Source: Bacteroidales bacterium
GTDB lineage: Bacteria; Bacteroidota; Bacteroidia; Bacteroidales; UBA3663
Direction: 5' to 3'
NCBI GenBank assembly: GCA_024694125.1
Contig: JAILKE010000014.1
Coordinates: forward strand, 51,294-115,293
Length of the DNA stretch: 64,000 nt
This document shows, in pieces, positions 17,511 through 28,440 of this stretch; the stretch's first letter is position 1; every line of letters begins with the position of its first letter. The notes below the pieces were generated by a model, which was not told where the DNA came from, did no database searches, and saw only the letters and a program-made list of their open reading frames with translations. The position numbers and the translations under genes were made by a program.

Positions 17511-18929
17511 TTATTTGAACTTGAAGAAGCTCTTTGCGTTGTTGTAGCAGATGTCTTCAATCATCTGGTTAACACGCTCAGCCTCGTAGCCAGTGTATGG
17601 GATGAGACCGTCCTCGATGTCCTGGCCAACCAGGTTACAGAGGGTGCGACGGAAGTACTCATGACGTGGGTAAGAGAGGAATGAGCGGCTGTCGGTGAGC
17701 ATACCGACGAAGCGAGAGAGCAGACCGAGCAGAGAGAGCGCATTCATCTGCTTCTCCATACCGTCCTTCTGATCCAGGAACCACCAGCCAGAACCGAACT
17801 GGATCTTGCCAGCTACGCTGCCATCCTGGAAGTTGCCCAACATGGTGGCGATAACCTCGTTGGCACATGGGTTGAGGTTGTAGAGGATGGTCTTGGCCAA
17901 TTTGCCTTCAGAGTTGAGCTCGTCCAGGAAGTGGCTCATAGCCTTGGCAGTGGTGAACTCGCCGATAGAGTCGAAGCCAGTGTCGGCACCGAGTTTGGCG
18001 AACATCTTGCTGTTGTTGTTGCGGATAGCGCCGTAGTGGTACTGCTGGGTCCAACCTGCGTTGAAGTCCATGATGCCCTGCTCGTGCATGTAGGCATGCT
18101 TGTACTTGCGCTGCTCCTCGACGCTGAGGGTCTTGCCAGCCAGAGCCTTGTCCAGGATAGCATCGATCTCAGCCTCGGTGTATGGCTCGTCATAGAACTC
18201 CTCGATACCGTGGTCAGAGAGACGGCAGCCCAATGATGCGAAGAAGTCATGACGCTTCTGCAGAGCATTGACCAGGTCGGCGAACTTCTTGATCTCGACA
18301 CCGCTTACAGACGAGAGCTTCTCGATATAAGCCTTCCATGTGGCAGCCTCGATGTTCATGCCAGCGTCAGGACGCCAGGTAGGCAGCATCTGAGTCTTGG
18401 CCGATGGGTCGGCTGCTACAGCCTTGTGGTATTCGAGCGAATCGGCAGGATCGTCGGTGGTGCAGACAGTCTCAACGTTGTAGAATTCCATCAATCCGCG
18501 TGGGCAGAACTTAGGATCGTTGTTGATGAGGTCGTTACACTTGTCGTAGATCTCGCGAGCAGTCTGAGGGTTCAGTCGCTTGTCGATGCCGAAAGCAGTC
18601 TTGAGCTCGAGGTGGGTCCAGTGATACAATGGGTTGCGGAAAGTGTAAGGCACAGTTTCAGCCCACTTCTCGAACTTCTCCCAGTCAGTGGTGTCGGCAC
18701 CAGTGCAGTAGCGCTCATCTATACCGTTAGAACGCATAGCACGCCATTTGTAATGGTCGCCCATCAGCCAGATCTGCGCAATCGATTCGAATTTCTTGTT
18801 CTCTGCTACCATCTTAGGGATGAGGTGGCAGTGATAATCGATGATAGGCATCTTCTTGGCATGCTCGTGATACAACTTCTGTGCAGTTTCAGTCTGCAAC
18901 AGGAAGTTTTCGTCCATAAATTCTTTCAT
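17511..18929 (-). CDS. uxaC: Glucuronate isomerase
   Basis: MKEFMDENFLLQTETAQKLYHEHAKKMPIIDYHCHLIPKMVAENKKFESIAQIWLMGDHYKWRAMRSNG. Confidence 0.95.
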   Translation of the reverse strand: MKEFMDENFLLQTETAQKLYHEHAKKMPIIDYHCHLIPKMVAENKKFESIAQIWLMGDHYKWRAMRSNGIDERYCTGADTTDWEKFEKWAETVPYTFRNPLYHWTHLELKTAFGIDKRLNPQTAREIYDKCNDLINNDPKFCPRGLMEFYNVETVCTTDDPADSLEYHKAVAADPSAKTQMLPTWRPDAGMNIEAATWKAYIEKLSSVSGVEIKKFADLVNALQKRHDFFASLGCRLSDHGIEEFYDEPYTEAEIDAILDKALAGKTLSVEEQRKYKHAYMHEQGIMDFNAGWTQQYHYGAIRNNNSKMFAKLGADTGFDSIGEFTTAKAMSHFLDELNSEGKLAKTILYNLNPCANEVIATMLGNFQDGSVAGKIQFGSGWWFLDQKDGMEKQMNALSLLGLLSRFVGMLTDSRSFLSYPRHEYFRRTLCNLVGQDIEDGLIPYTGYEAERVNQMIEDICYNNAKSFFKFK

Positions 18930-19106
18930 TTCACTTAGAGTTTATTTTGTTATTTTTTTGGTTTATAAGATTAAAGTTTTGCTTCAGCATACAAATTCAG
19001 TTGAAATGTGTCTGAATTTTTTGAATTTTTATGGTGCGAAGATACGTTTTTTTTCAATTCCTTACAAAAAAATGATGTTTTTTTTTTGAAAAGCAAATAT
19101 AATTAG

Positions 19107-19114
19107 TATCTTTG
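19107..19114 (+). promoter_or_regulatory. -7 element TATCTTTG for uxaB
   Basis: TAnnTTTG with an upstream TTTG-like element about 18 bp away, before the uxaB ATG. Confidence 0.6.
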
Positions 19115-19205
19115 CAGTCGAAAATCAACCGAAATCAATCATTTTTTGTAAGTTAGTAGATACTATTTTAGCAAATAAGAATACTCAACTTTTAATTATT
19201 ATTTC

Positions 19206-20687
19206 ATGAAAGCTCTTAACAAACAAACTGCGCCTAAAAGCGTAGCCCCCGAGCGAATTATTCAGTTCGGCGAGGGTAATTTCCTGCGTGCATTTATCGA
19301 TTGGATCATCTGGAACATGAACAAGAAGACTGACTTCAACGCCAGCGTCGTTGTCGTACAGCCTATCGAGAAGGGTATGGTCGAGTGGCTCAATGGCCAG
19401 GACTGCCTCTATCACGTCAATCTGCAGGGTCGTCAGGACGGTCAGCCAGTAGATCAGCTGGACCGTATCGACGTCATCAGCCGTGCTCTCAATCCTTACT
19501 CACAGAATGCAGCCTTCATGGCTCTGGCCGAGCAGCCAGACATCCGCTTCGTCATCTCCAACACAACCGAGGCTGGTATCACATTCGACCCAAGCTGCAA
19601 GTTCACTGATGCTCCTGCTTCATCATATCCAGGCAAGCTCACCCAGTTGCTGTATCGTCGTTTCAAGACCTTCAACGGTGATCCTAAGAAGGGCTTGATC
19701 CTGATGCCATGTGAGTTGATCTTCCTCAATGGTCATCACCTCAAGGAGTGCATCGAGCAGTATATCGAGCTCTGGAAGGAGGACTTCGGCAAGGACTATG
19801 AGAAGTTCAAGAACTGGTTCCTCAAGTACAACTACGTATGTGCTACCCTCGTTGACCGCATCGTGCCAGGTTTCCCACGCAAGGACATCGCCAAGTTGCA
19901 GAAGCGTGCCGGTTATGCCGATAACCTGATGGTACAGGCCGAGATCTTCCACCTGTGGGTTATCGAGAAGCCATCCAACATGTCTATCGCAGCTCTCCGC
20001 AAGGAGTTCCCAGCTGACAAGGCTGGTCTGCACGTCCTGATTGCCGAGAGCGAGAAGCCATACCACGCACGTAAGGTGACCCTGCTCAACGGTCCTCACA
20101 CCGTACTGTCGCCAGTTGCATACCTGAGCGGTATCAACATTGTACGTGACGCTTGCCACCACGCAGTCGTAGGCAAGTACATCAAGAAGGTACAGTTCGA
20201 CGAGTTGATGCAGACTCTGGACCTGCCTATGGAGGAGTTGAAGAAGTTCGGTGCCGACGTACTCGAGCGCTTCGACAACCCATACGTCGATCACCAGGTA
20301 ACGAGCATCATGCTCAACAGCTTCCCTAAGTTCGAGACTCGCGACCTGCCAGGTCTCAAGATTTATCTGGAGCGCAAGGGCGAGTTGCCTAAGGGCCTCG
20401 TGCTCGGTCTGGCAGCCATCATTACCTACTACAAGGGTGGCACACGTGCCGATGGCGCACCTATCCAGCCTAACGACGCACAGGAGATCATGGATCGCCT
20501 GACACAGCTCTGGGCTACTGGCGATACCCGCAAGGTTGCTGAGGGCGTACTCGGTGCTACCGACGTCATCTGGAAGGAGTCTAAGCAGAACCTCAACGAG
20601 ATTCCTGGCTTGACCGATATGGTTACAGACTTCCTCAACCAGATTCAGTCTAAGGGCATGCTCGAGACTGTCAAGGGCATCCTCTAA
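19206..20687 (+). CDS. uxaB: Tagaturonate reductase (altronate oxidoreductase)
   Basis: MKALNKQTAPKSVAPERIIQFGEGNFLRAFIDWIIWNMNKKTDFNASVVVVQP. Confidence 0.93.
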   Translation: MKALNKQTAPKSVAPERIIQFGEGNFLRAFIDWIIWNMNKKTDFNASVVVVQPIEKGMVEWLNGQDCLYHVNLQGRQDGQPVDQLDRIDVISRALNPYSQNAAFMALAEQPDIRFVISNTTEAGITFDPSCKFTDAPASSYPGKLTQLLYRRFKTFNGDPKKGLILMPCELIFLNGHHLKECIEQYIELWKEDFGKDYEKFKNWFLKYNYVCATLVDRIVPGFPRKDIAKLQKRAGYADNLMVQAEIFHLWVIEKPSNMSIAALRKEFPADKAGLHVLIAESEKPYHARKVTLLNGPHTVLSPVAYLSGINIVRDACHHAVVGKYIKKVQFDELMQTLDLPMEELKKFGADVLERFDNPYVDHQVTSIMLNSFPKFETRDLPGLKIYLERKGELPKGLVLGLAAIITYYKGGTRADGAPIQPNDAQEIMDRLTQLWATGDTRKVAEGVLGATDVIWKESKQNLNEIPGLTDMVTDFLNQIQSKGMLETVKGIL

Positions 20688-20768
20688 TCAGCGATTCATC
20701 ACATAAAGTAATTAACGCCTGGAGACGGGACTCCCGCTTCGGGCGTTAATTGATTTACAACTACAACT

Positions 20769-22274
20769 ATGAAACAATTTCTAAAGATTAACCCAGATGA
20801 CAATGTGTTCGTGGCTTTGGCTCCGTTGGCCAAGGGTACGACGCTCGATGTAGAAGGCCAGCAGGTGACCCTCGTCACCGACGTGCCGGCTGGACATAAA
20901 TGTGCGCTCAAGGACCTTGCCGAGGGCGAGAATATCATCAAGTACGGCTTCCCTATCGGCCATGCCCGTCATGCCATTCCCATGGGCAGTTTCCTCAATC
21001 ACGAGGATATCAAGACCAACCTCTCCGGTACGCTCGATTACAGTGGCATCCAGCTCAAGGGCCTGACACAGCAGCAGCCCAGCGGCAAGCAGTACACCTT
21101 CCAGGGTTTCAAGCGTCCTGATGGTCAGGTCGGTATCCGCAACGAGGTGTGGGTCATCCCTACCGTAGGTTGCGTCAATGGCATCATCAAGCAGATCGTC
21201 GAGCAGACCCGTGCAGCCTTTGCCGGACAGATGGGTACGGTCGATGGCATCTTCGACTTCCCACACAACTATGGTTGCTCACAGCTCAGTGAGGACCACG
21301 AGAATACCAAGAAGGTGCTCCGCGACATGGTGCTGCATCCCAATGCAGGCGGTATCCTGGTTGTAGGTCTGGGTTGCGAGAACAACCAGCCTAAGGTCTT
21401 CGAGGAGTTCTGCAAGGGCTACGACCCCGATCGTGTCAAGTTCATGGTCTGCCAGGAGGTAGAGGGTGATGAGGTTGAGTACGGCGTCAAGATGCTCACC
21501 GAGATTGTCAAGCACGCACAGACATTCCAGCGCGAGGAGTGCCCAGCGTCGGCACTGCGCATCGGTCTGAAGTGTGGCGGTTCGGACGGTTTCTCGGGCA
21601 TCACAGGCAATCCGTTGCTGGGAGCCTTCTCCGACTTCCTGTGCGAGACACAGGGCGGTACCACCATTCTGACCGAGGTGCCCGAGATGTTCGGTGCCGA
21701 GACCATCCTGATGGAGCGTTGCGGCAACAAGGCGTTGCTGGACCAGACCATCTCGCTCATCAATAACTTCAAGAACTACTTCCTCTCGCACGGTGAACCT
21801 TGTGGCGAGAACCCAAGTCCAGGCAACAAGGCTGGCGGTATCTCTACGCTCGAGGAGAAAGCCCTGGGTTGTACCCAGAAGTCGGGCAAGAGCGTCGTCT
21901 GTGGCGTGATGGAGTATGGCGAGCGTCTGCAGCACAATGGTTTGAACCTGCTCTCTGCTCCGGGCAATGACCTGGTGGCAGCCACAGCACTGGCAGCAGC
22001 AGGTTGCCAGATGGTACTCTTCACCACGGGTCGTGGTACGCCGTTCGGCACCTTCGTTCCTACCATGAAGGTGAGCACCAACAGCGGTTTGGCTCAGCGC
22101 AAACCTACATGGATTGACTTCAATGCCGGTGTGCTGGTCGAGGACCAGAGCATGGACGAGACGCTCCAGGCCTTTATCGCCAAGGTGCTCAGTGTCGCTT
22201 CGGGCGAGCTGACCAACAACGAGAAGGCTGGCATCCACGAGATTTCCATCTTCAAGAACGGTGTGACGCTGTAA
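20769..22274 (+). CDS. uxaA: Altronate dehydratase
   Basis: SAF-like N-terminus plus FQGFKRPDGQVGIRNEVWVIPTVGCVN...LKCGGSDGFSGITGNP. Confidence 0.95.
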   Translation: MKQFLKINPDDNVFVALAPLAKGTTLDVEGQQVTLVTDVPAGHKCALKDLAEGENIIKYGFPIGHARHAIPMGSFLNHEDIKTNLSGTLDYSGIQLKGLTQQQPSGKQYTFQGFKRPDGQVGIRNEVWVIPTVGCVNGIIKQIVEQTRAAFAGQMGTVDGIFDFPHNYGCSQLSEDHENTKKVLRDMVLHPNAGGILVVGLGCENNQPKVFEEFCKGYDPDRVKFMVCQEVEGDEVEYGVKMLTEIVKHAQTFQREECPASALRIGLKCGGSDGFSGITGNPLLGAFSDFLCETQGGTTILTEVPEMFGAETILMERCGNKALLDQTISLINNFKNYFLSHGEPCGENPSPGNKAGGISTLEEKALGCTQKSGKSVVCGVMEYGERLQHNGLNLLSAPGNDLVAATALAAAGCQMVLFTTGRGTPFGTFVPTMKVSTNSGLAQRKPTWIDFNAGVLVEDQSMDETLQAFIAKVLSVASGELTNNEKAGIHEISIFKNGVTL

Positions 22275-22298
22275 GGCAGTACAGCACCAGATATATAC

Positions 22299-22346
22299 AA
22301 TCCACCCGCAGTACTCAGTATAGTGTACTGCGGGTGGATTCTTTTT
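22299..22346 (+). terminator. Rho-independent terminator after uxaA
   Basis: 16-bp perfect stem aatccacccgcagtac/gtactgcgggtggatt plus T-run. Confidence 0.9.
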
Positions 22347-22434
22347 TATGGCCGATGACCGGAGCCGGTGATGATGGGCGGGATGGACGTTGATCGTTTC
22401 GTTTGCTCCCGTCGGTCAAATAGTCTGATTGATG

Positions 22435-23577
22435 TTATTCCGGGAGGAGGTTGTCGTTGCCCTCTCCAGCTACGAAGAGTTCGTAGGCATTGAGGTAGAG
22501 CAGAACCTGATTGACCGTATTGCCGGTCAGGTTGATGGTGCCGGTACGGGTTACCGTTTCAATTTCCTCGGCAGGGGTGATGACCATGACATTGTCCATA
22601 TAGGTAGTATCTTTAGACCAGATAGAGTACTCAATTTCAATCTTACATTCACCTGGAATGGTAAATAGTTGGATAGGCAGTATTCCGCCATTGTCCATAG
22701 TGTCGGTGAGTTGCGTCATTGTCGTGGATACGGCTATGACGTCTTCGTAGTTTTCAAATATGTTTATTGTCCCTGTCTCTCCATAATACTCGAGAGCGTT
22801 TTCCAGGCTTCCATATTCTGTTAACCAATTCGTATATTTTCTTTCGCCGAGTGAGTCTTTCATAACCTCTTCCAGTTTGGTTATATACTCGGAATATGAA
22901 ATCCAAGAGCCGATTGTATCACTTATGCCTTCCGTGCTATAGACTCCTTGTTGCGCTGGGTAAAGGTATATGTTCTTGATATAATAATCGTAGGTTTCAT
23001 CCAGCCCCATAGCATTGAATTGCACCATTGCAGTTATGTGGCGGAATGTGAGAGGTACTGTACCGAGATCACTTTTGTCTCGAGTCAGTTTGTTGTGCGC
23101 TATCAATACGTCTTTTGACATATTTTCGTAGAAAGTCATATTGATAGGCAAAATGTTTGGTACAACGAAATCGTAGTCGGTGGTGTCGAGGCTTATACTA
23201 AAGGCAAAAGGACTTGAATCCTCAATTGTGTGGTAGTTGTCATAGAGTGCTGTGACGTACACGGTGTCCTCTATGTCGTCTGGCCAATTACATTCTCCAT
23301 TCAGCTCAAGGTTCCCGTCCGTACAGGTCGCATATCCATGGAACAGTTCTGTAGAATCTGTCCAGACGTACATCCATACTACACCATTGATTTCGGAGTT
23401 CTCTTCTATGTATATGCTGGAACGGGTGCCCTCTACGTCAGCTGTGAAGGACATAGGGGTTCTGTTGCTGTTGCTGTCAGGGGTGGACGGAGACAGGTTG
23501 TCGTCGTCCTTGCAGCCGGTCAGGCTGAGTGAGCCGGCCATCAGGCCGCACATGCACCAAGTGATATATTTTTTCAT
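22435..23577 (-). CDS. Fimbrillin-like lipoprotein
   Basis: Lipobox MKKYITWCMCGLMAGSLSLTGCKDDD; fimbrillin-like PMSFTADVEGTRSSIYIEENSEINGVVWMYVWTDST. Confidence 0.6.
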   Translation of the reverse strand: MKKYITWCMCGLMAGSLSLTGCKDDDNLSPSTPDSNSNRTPMSFTADVEGTRSSIYIEENSEINGVVWMYVWTDSTELFHGYATCTDGNLELNGECNWPDDIEDTVYVTALYDNYHTIEDSSPFAFSISLDTTDYDFVVPNILPINMTFYENMSKDVLIAHNKLTRDKSDLGTVPLTFRHITAMVQFNAMGLDETYDYYIKNIYLYPAQQGVYSTEGISDTIGSWISYSEYITKLEEVMKDSLGERKYTNWLTEYGSLENALEYYGETGTINIFENYEDVIAVSTTMTQLTDTMDNGGILPIQLFTIPGECKIEIEYSIWSKDTTYMDNVMVITPAEEIETVTRTGTINLTGNTVNQVLLYLNAYELFVAGEGNDNLLPE

Positions 23578-25310
23578 CGACTGATAGTTTTCTTGTTGTT
23601 CTTGATATATAGACTGCTCTTGGGGAGGGTGGTGAGGACGTTGCCGTTCAGGTCGTACACGGGTACCTCCATATCGGTGTCATCGTCCAGAGCCTCAATG
23701 CCCGTCACGTCGAAGTTGTCTATGATCAGACCGATACGTGCCGGCGGGGCAGACATCGGCTGAGTGTAGGCTATGTATGCACGGTATGGAGCCGTGGTAG
23801 TGGTTGCTATGGAGCTCCACAGTGCATTGCTGGATAGATAATAGGTGATTTGGTTGCTGATATTTAGAGAACCACCTGTCATGGTGCCGCCAGTCTTCCA
23901 GTTGGTTGCTATGGATGCAGAGGTAATCTCGTTTGACAGCGTGTATGTATAGTCATAGTCGGAGTCGATGGAGAGTTCCTTTATGGTATATCCTGATTTC
24001 ATACGCAGGAATGCTGGTGTCCCAGGGGGCAGGGTATCCACTTCCTGTAGATAGATTACATAGAATTCATAGCCACTGACATCGTTTGACATCACCCCCA
24101 TCTCTTTGACGGAATACATATCGAAATAATCAACGCTATTTATACCATACGGCAGACAGATGGAGTGCCATTTGTGGTCTGAGTTTATGTCGCGGGAATA
24201 TGATATGGATGAGGCGGTAGGTGTCTCACTGCCGTCGTAGGGGATGCTGTCAGTCAGTATTATTTTATCGTAGTATCCAGTCTCTGCATTGATTGGATTG
24301 ACGTACAGACCACATTCCAGCTTAGATACAGGTATCGAATCACCCACGCTGGCTCGGCTGGGAAGGGGATATGAGGAATTTTTGATACTCTGATACCAGA
24401 CGGTATCTGTTTTGCTGCCATTCAGCAGGTAGCAGATGCGGCCAGATTTTATGTCGGAAGTTGATACACCGATAGCAACAGGGTCACTGATGGTTTTGCC
24501 AGTGTAACTTGCGCTGTTGTCGTAATAGGAGTTGGTAACCGTCTGGGTTTGATTACAGATGGCGGAGGAGTTCGATTTGTCCATCATGTAGGGATTGATG
24601 TCGATGGCAAGGCACGAAGTGATGGTGCCGTCGCTCATGCCTGCTATGCCACCGCAATAGGTGGCGGAGTCTGCCCATCCTACATTACAATCGTAGGCAC
24701 AGTTGCTGACGGTCGAGGTCGCGTCTATGTAACCGGCTATACCGCCAGTACAACTACCTACAGAGTCTGCCGAAGCCAGCATGCCGTTGCCGTAGGAGTA
24801 GCAGCGGTTCACCACACTGTTGTTCATCAGGCGACCAGCGATGCCGCCCGAGAACCACGAAGCCTTGAATCCACAGCAATCCATGGTCAGGTTGCTGATG
24901 TTGCCCCCACTCACGTAGCCGAACAGTCCGGCATCGGTCGAGATGGAATCGTGGTTGTAGAACAATCCCGTAATCTTATGGTCATTACCTATGAATGTGC
25001 CCTTGAATGGATGCTCCTCTGTCCCGATAGGGTCCCATTTCTTGCAAGATGATCTGTAATATGTACCTCCAGTCATGAAGTCGGAAACGAAGTCATCATC
25101 CCCTGCTTTAATATCTTTGAGCAGTTCTGCCTTTAGGTTCTCTGAGAGTTCTCCACTGTTAACCTGATCGCGCAGCCACTGCAGTTCTTCGAACGACGTA
25201 ATCTGGTAGCATCCATCTACGATGGAAGGTTCGGTCTGTGCCATGGCGCTGTTGCCCAACATGCAACCCAGCACAACGATCAGTGCGCTAAGAATTTTGT
25301 GCTTTAACAT
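23574..25310 (-). CDS. Secreted GLUG-motif surface protein
   Basis: Signal peptide; GLFGYVSGGNISNLTMDCCGFKASWFSGGIAGRLMNNSVVNRCYSYG... repeats; C-terminal VYDLNGNVLTTLPKSSLYIKNNKKTI. Confidence 0.7.
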   Translation of the reverse strand: MLKHKILSALIVVLGCMLGNSAMAQTEPSIVDGCYQITSFEELQWLRDQVNSGELSENLKAELLKDIKAGDDDFVSDFMTGGTYYRSSCKKWDPIGTEEHPFKGTFIGNDHKITGLFYNHDSISTDAGLFGYVSGGNISNLTMDCCGFKASWFSGGIAGRLMNNSVVNRCYSYGNGMLASADSVGSCTGGIAGYIDATSTVSNCAYDCNVGWADSATYCGGIAGMSDGTITSCLAIDINPYMMDKSNSSAICNQTQTVTNSYYDNSASYTGKTISDPVAIGVSTSDIKSGRICYLLNGSKTDTVWYQSIKNSSYPLPSRASVGDSIPVSKLECGLYVNPINAETGYYDKIILTDSIPYDGSETPTASSISYSRDINSDHKWHSICLPYGINSVDYFDMYSVKEMGVMSNDVSGYEFYVIYLQEVDTLPPGTPAFLRMKSGYTIKELSIDSDYDYTYTLSNEITSASIATNWKTGGTMTGGSLNISNQITYYLSSNALWSSIATTTTAPYRAYIAYTQPMSAPPARIGLIIDNFDVTGIEALDDDTDMEVPVYDLNGNVLTTLPKSSLYIKNNKKTISR

Positions 25311-25728
25311 ATCGTCAATTTATTTTGTTATCTTTTGGGGATAAATCATTACCTATTCACTGTCGGGACATAGTCCCATTTATAGTCAAATATACTGCAA
25401 ATATAAAACACTTTTTGCATATAGCGAAAAAAAGTGTAAAAAAACGCATAGAAAAGTGCGATTTTTTACCTATATCCTTAATTTATTGGGTTGTTAGGTG
25501 TCAAAATCGCAACATAAATACCTAGGGAATTCCGCCATATCACAATATAATGCTCTGTAATAAATTAGTTCAATTATGGAATATCCTTTTCTTTAATTAA
25601 AGAATCCTGCATTTCAAACCCTATACATCTAAATTTTGGATATTGCATCATTAAAAAATTAAAGCGAATATAAGATAAATACAAAAGGTGAAAAGCGGTT
25701 TGAAAGGGTTATTTACAATACTTATAAT

Positions 25729-25761
25729 CATGCCCCGAACTTTAACTAAGTTCGGGGCATG
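25729..25761. terminator. Hairpin terminator downstream of the split LRR gene
   Basis: 14-bp perfect stem catgccccgaactt/aagttcggggcatg. Confidence 0.85.
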
Positions 25762-25851
25762 ATCATTGTCGTTTTAGTATCACAATTTGGTTCCATCTAT
25801 ATTATCAAGACTATTTAATTGTCAATACTTCGAACTATTCAGATTTATTGC

Positions 25852-26808
25852 TTAACGTATTACCAATTTCTTTCCGTCACAAACATAAATGCCCGGTTTT
25901 AAATTGTCTGAAGTCATATGGATTCCATCTAATCTATAAATGGACTTTTCTTTTTTACCACCTGTATTTGAGATACTGAGAATATCTGTAGTTTCTTCTT
26001 CATCTTCACCTATTAGATAGCGTATAGTCGGAGCGTAATATGGGACAGAAGTTCCATCTCGGTTTTCAATACGAAGAAACCATCTTTGAGGTTTAAGAGA
26101 TCCGGCTTCACTTGCAGCTCTACTAAGACCACCTATAGAATTTAGTGCATAATAATTATTCCCATACATCTCCTTCCCTGAGATTCCTTCATAGGTGCCT
26201 ACAAACGTAAATATCTGCTTCGTAGAAGAGCAATTAATACTATCTCTTTTGGCCGCATGTATAGTTGCATTATTTAAGTTCAAAGTTAAAGTAGTTTGTT
26301 TAGAAGGTTTTATGATATAAGGGAAATTAGCCTCTGTGCTACCCGATTTCAAAATTACGAATTCAATAGTTAAACTATCTAAATTCCCATCACCATTATT
26401 ATCCCACTGGTGAGTGTCAATCAGTTCTCCTATTTTAACGCCTTGGGCTGTGAGAGAATCTACAGGAATAGAAAATGGTACATACAAGGGATGCCAATTC
26501 CCAATTCTGGAGAAGTTGCGTTTGTAAAGAAGATTAGCTGTTGTGTCTGTCGATAGAGTATATCTTTCTCCATCATTAATTTCAATTACAGCAGGTATTT
26601 CAATAATTTTTTTGAAAAGCTCCCAATAGTTCGCATTTTCGTATGCTGATTTGCTGCCTTTGGGAACATATAGAGTTGAACCTCCTCCAGAAGAAGCTTT
26701 TGCCCCTATTGTGGGAGGTATAGATTTTAAGATAATTACCGAATCTGGACAACAAATACTAAAGATATTTTCGCTAATATTTGTAACGCTATTTGGGATG
26801 GTGACATT
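25852..26808 (-). pseudogene. 3' fragment of prophage-interrupted BspA-like LRR_5 surface protein gene
   Basis: Open frame from the AAT codon at 26808 to the stop at 25852: NVTIPNSVTNISENIF...GSTLYVPKGSKSAYENANYWELFKKIIEI...GIYVCDGKKLVIR. Confidence 0.9.
26804..26808. repeat. Target-site duplication ACATT, low-coordinate copy
   Basis: Identical to 63091-63095; removing one copy restores the host ORF. Confidence 0.9.
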
Positions 26809-26818
26809 TATAATCCGT

Positions 26819-26875
26819 AAAACGAAACGTTGCTGATTTTTTAATCGAAGCGTATATTTTCACAAAACGAAACGT
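26819..26875 (+). repeat. Right-end transposase binding-site array (three sites)
   Basis: AAAACGAAACGT at 26819 and 26864 and a related AATCGAAGCGT at 26843; spacing about 22-23 bp. Confidence 0.7.
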
Positions 26876-26941
26876 ATCTTTCGTCGCCACCCCTTGATAA
26901 TACCCCGTAAAGTTCAAAATGAACCTTACGGGGTATTTGCT

Positions 26942-28243
26942 TTAAGTGAATATGTATTTTGTTCGACCTTTTCCAAATGTTTCCGTTTTAATTGTCGTCT
27001 CAAACGGGAACCCGTCCGGCACTTGAGCTATTTGAGCTAGAATATTCTTCATCTCTTCGCTATTTGTGAAAAATTTCTTTGGTTCTCCATTAACCTCAAT
27101 AGAAATAATGCAGCGGTCTTCTCCCTGATCAGTCTTGATTCCGGTCTCAAAATCTTTTACCACAATTGGAAGATTGACTAGTTCTCTAACACTGATAACT
27201 GCACCCGCGAAACGCTTTTTGCCATCTTCGGGTTTGTAGGATACGTTCAAATCTTTGAATGATTTCATATCTATACCTGTAATTTTTTGGAATAAGTTAT
27301 TGCAATCGGCATGCTTTGTCATGCCATAAAAACTTGCGATGAGCTCAGATCTTCGTTTACGGCTCAAGATGTCGTGCATGTGTTGAGCCATTCTCTTCTT
27401 AATACGTTTGCGTATTTTAACGTGAGTAGGATATATAACATAACCGAGAAAGTCGATTCCTTCCTCTATCGGGAAGATTCTTTCGTTCCCCTTCACTTTT
27501 AACTCAATAGAGGATATACGCTCATGTACTATATCTCTAATTGCCCATAACTGGTGCTTGTCAGGAGCAAGGACCACTCCGTCGTCACAGTATCTATAGA
27601 AATATCGAACACCGCATTCATCCTTCAGATAATGATCCAAATACGTCGACAAAAGCAGATTCCCTACACCTTGCGAACTGCGTAGCCCAAGTGATAGCCC
27701 ATGAGGCATTAAGCGGACAAAACCATCTAAAATTTTCAGAAGGGTTGGATCCTTAAATACTCTTTTAAGGCAATACATAGCGTACTCTTGATTGACGCTC
27801 TCATAAAATTTGGAAATATCGAATTTATAACAATATCGGGTACCAATCGGATCTTGCTGAATATCTCGACATATATATTTTAGCAGGTCATGCATACCTC
27901 TTCCTTTAATCGAGGCATTTGTCGTTCGAATAAATCTACGCCGAATATGTTTATCAACAACGGACATAATTGCATGTGCAGCTATCCGATCTCGCAATGG
28001 TAGTATTTGTATTTTCCTAGCTTTGCCCCCTTCAACAATCTCTTTCTCATAGAATGAACTGATTTTAAATGAGCCATTTTCTATCTCCGAAGACAATTCG
28101 GTAATTATATCTTCTTTGTGTGCCAAAAGATAAATGCCTTGCTGCGACTGTTTCCTTTCGGAGCCTCTTAACACCGAATCAAAAGAGAGTAGCATATTAT
28201 GATAATCGATGATTTCTTGGATTATATTACCATCTCTATGCAT
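26942..28243 (-). CDS. DGR reverse transcriptase
   Basis: YKFDISKFYESV, LGLRSSQGVGN (GxxxSQ), YRYCDDGVVL, IDFLGYVIYPTHVKIRKR; adjacent to TR/VR pair; extra C-terminal segment. Confidence 0.95.
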   Translation of the reverse strand: MHRDGNIIQEIIDYHNMLLSFDSVLRGSERKQSQQGIYLLAHKEDIITELSSEIENGSFKISSFYEKEIVEGGKARKIQILPLRDRIAAHAIMSVVDKHIRRRFIRTTNASIKGRGMHDLLKYICRDIQQDPIGTRYCYKFDISKFYESVNQEYAMYCLKRVFKDPTLLKILDGFVRLMPHGLSLGLRSSQGVGNLLLSTYLDHYLKDECGVRYFYRYCDDGVVLAPDKHQLWAIRDIVHERISSIELKVKGNERIFPIEEGIDFLGYVIYPTHVKIRKRIKKRMAQHMHDILSRKRRSELIASFYGMTKHADCNNLFQKITGIDMKSFKDLNVSYKPEDGKKRFAGAVISVRELVNLPIVVKDFETGIKTDQGEDRCIISIEVNGEPKKFFTNSEEMKNILAQIAQVPDGFPFETTIKTETFGKGRTKYIFT

Positions 28244-28440
28244 ATTGCATGATTTATAGAAGGTAAAGGCCTTCCGTCCTTCGGGCCTTACTTCTTCGAA
28301 TCCAATACGGACCTACCAAACTATACCCGATGCTTGATTTTTCACCTTTCCGGCTTACTCAACCGCTGCTGGTGAGGCTCGTTCCCTTCGGCACTACAGT
28401 AGAGACACGTCGCTTTTGTAGGAGGCCGATGTAAAGATGT

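Noticed and set aside
21279-22238. 319-aa minus-strand ORF
   Set aside because: Lies opposite uxaA, a confidently identified gene; mirror-frame artefact of codon bias.
16251-22274. Uronate catabolic genes as a novel pathway
   Set aside because: Standard uxaA/uxaB/uxaC/kdgK/eda isomerase pathway; nothing unusual beyond the inserted four-helix gene.
26942-28243. Retron, Abi or group II intron RT interpretation
   Set aside because: A TR/VR pair with adenine-biased differences and the GxxxSQ motif make DGR the clear fit; no msr/msd or intron ribozyme structure seen.
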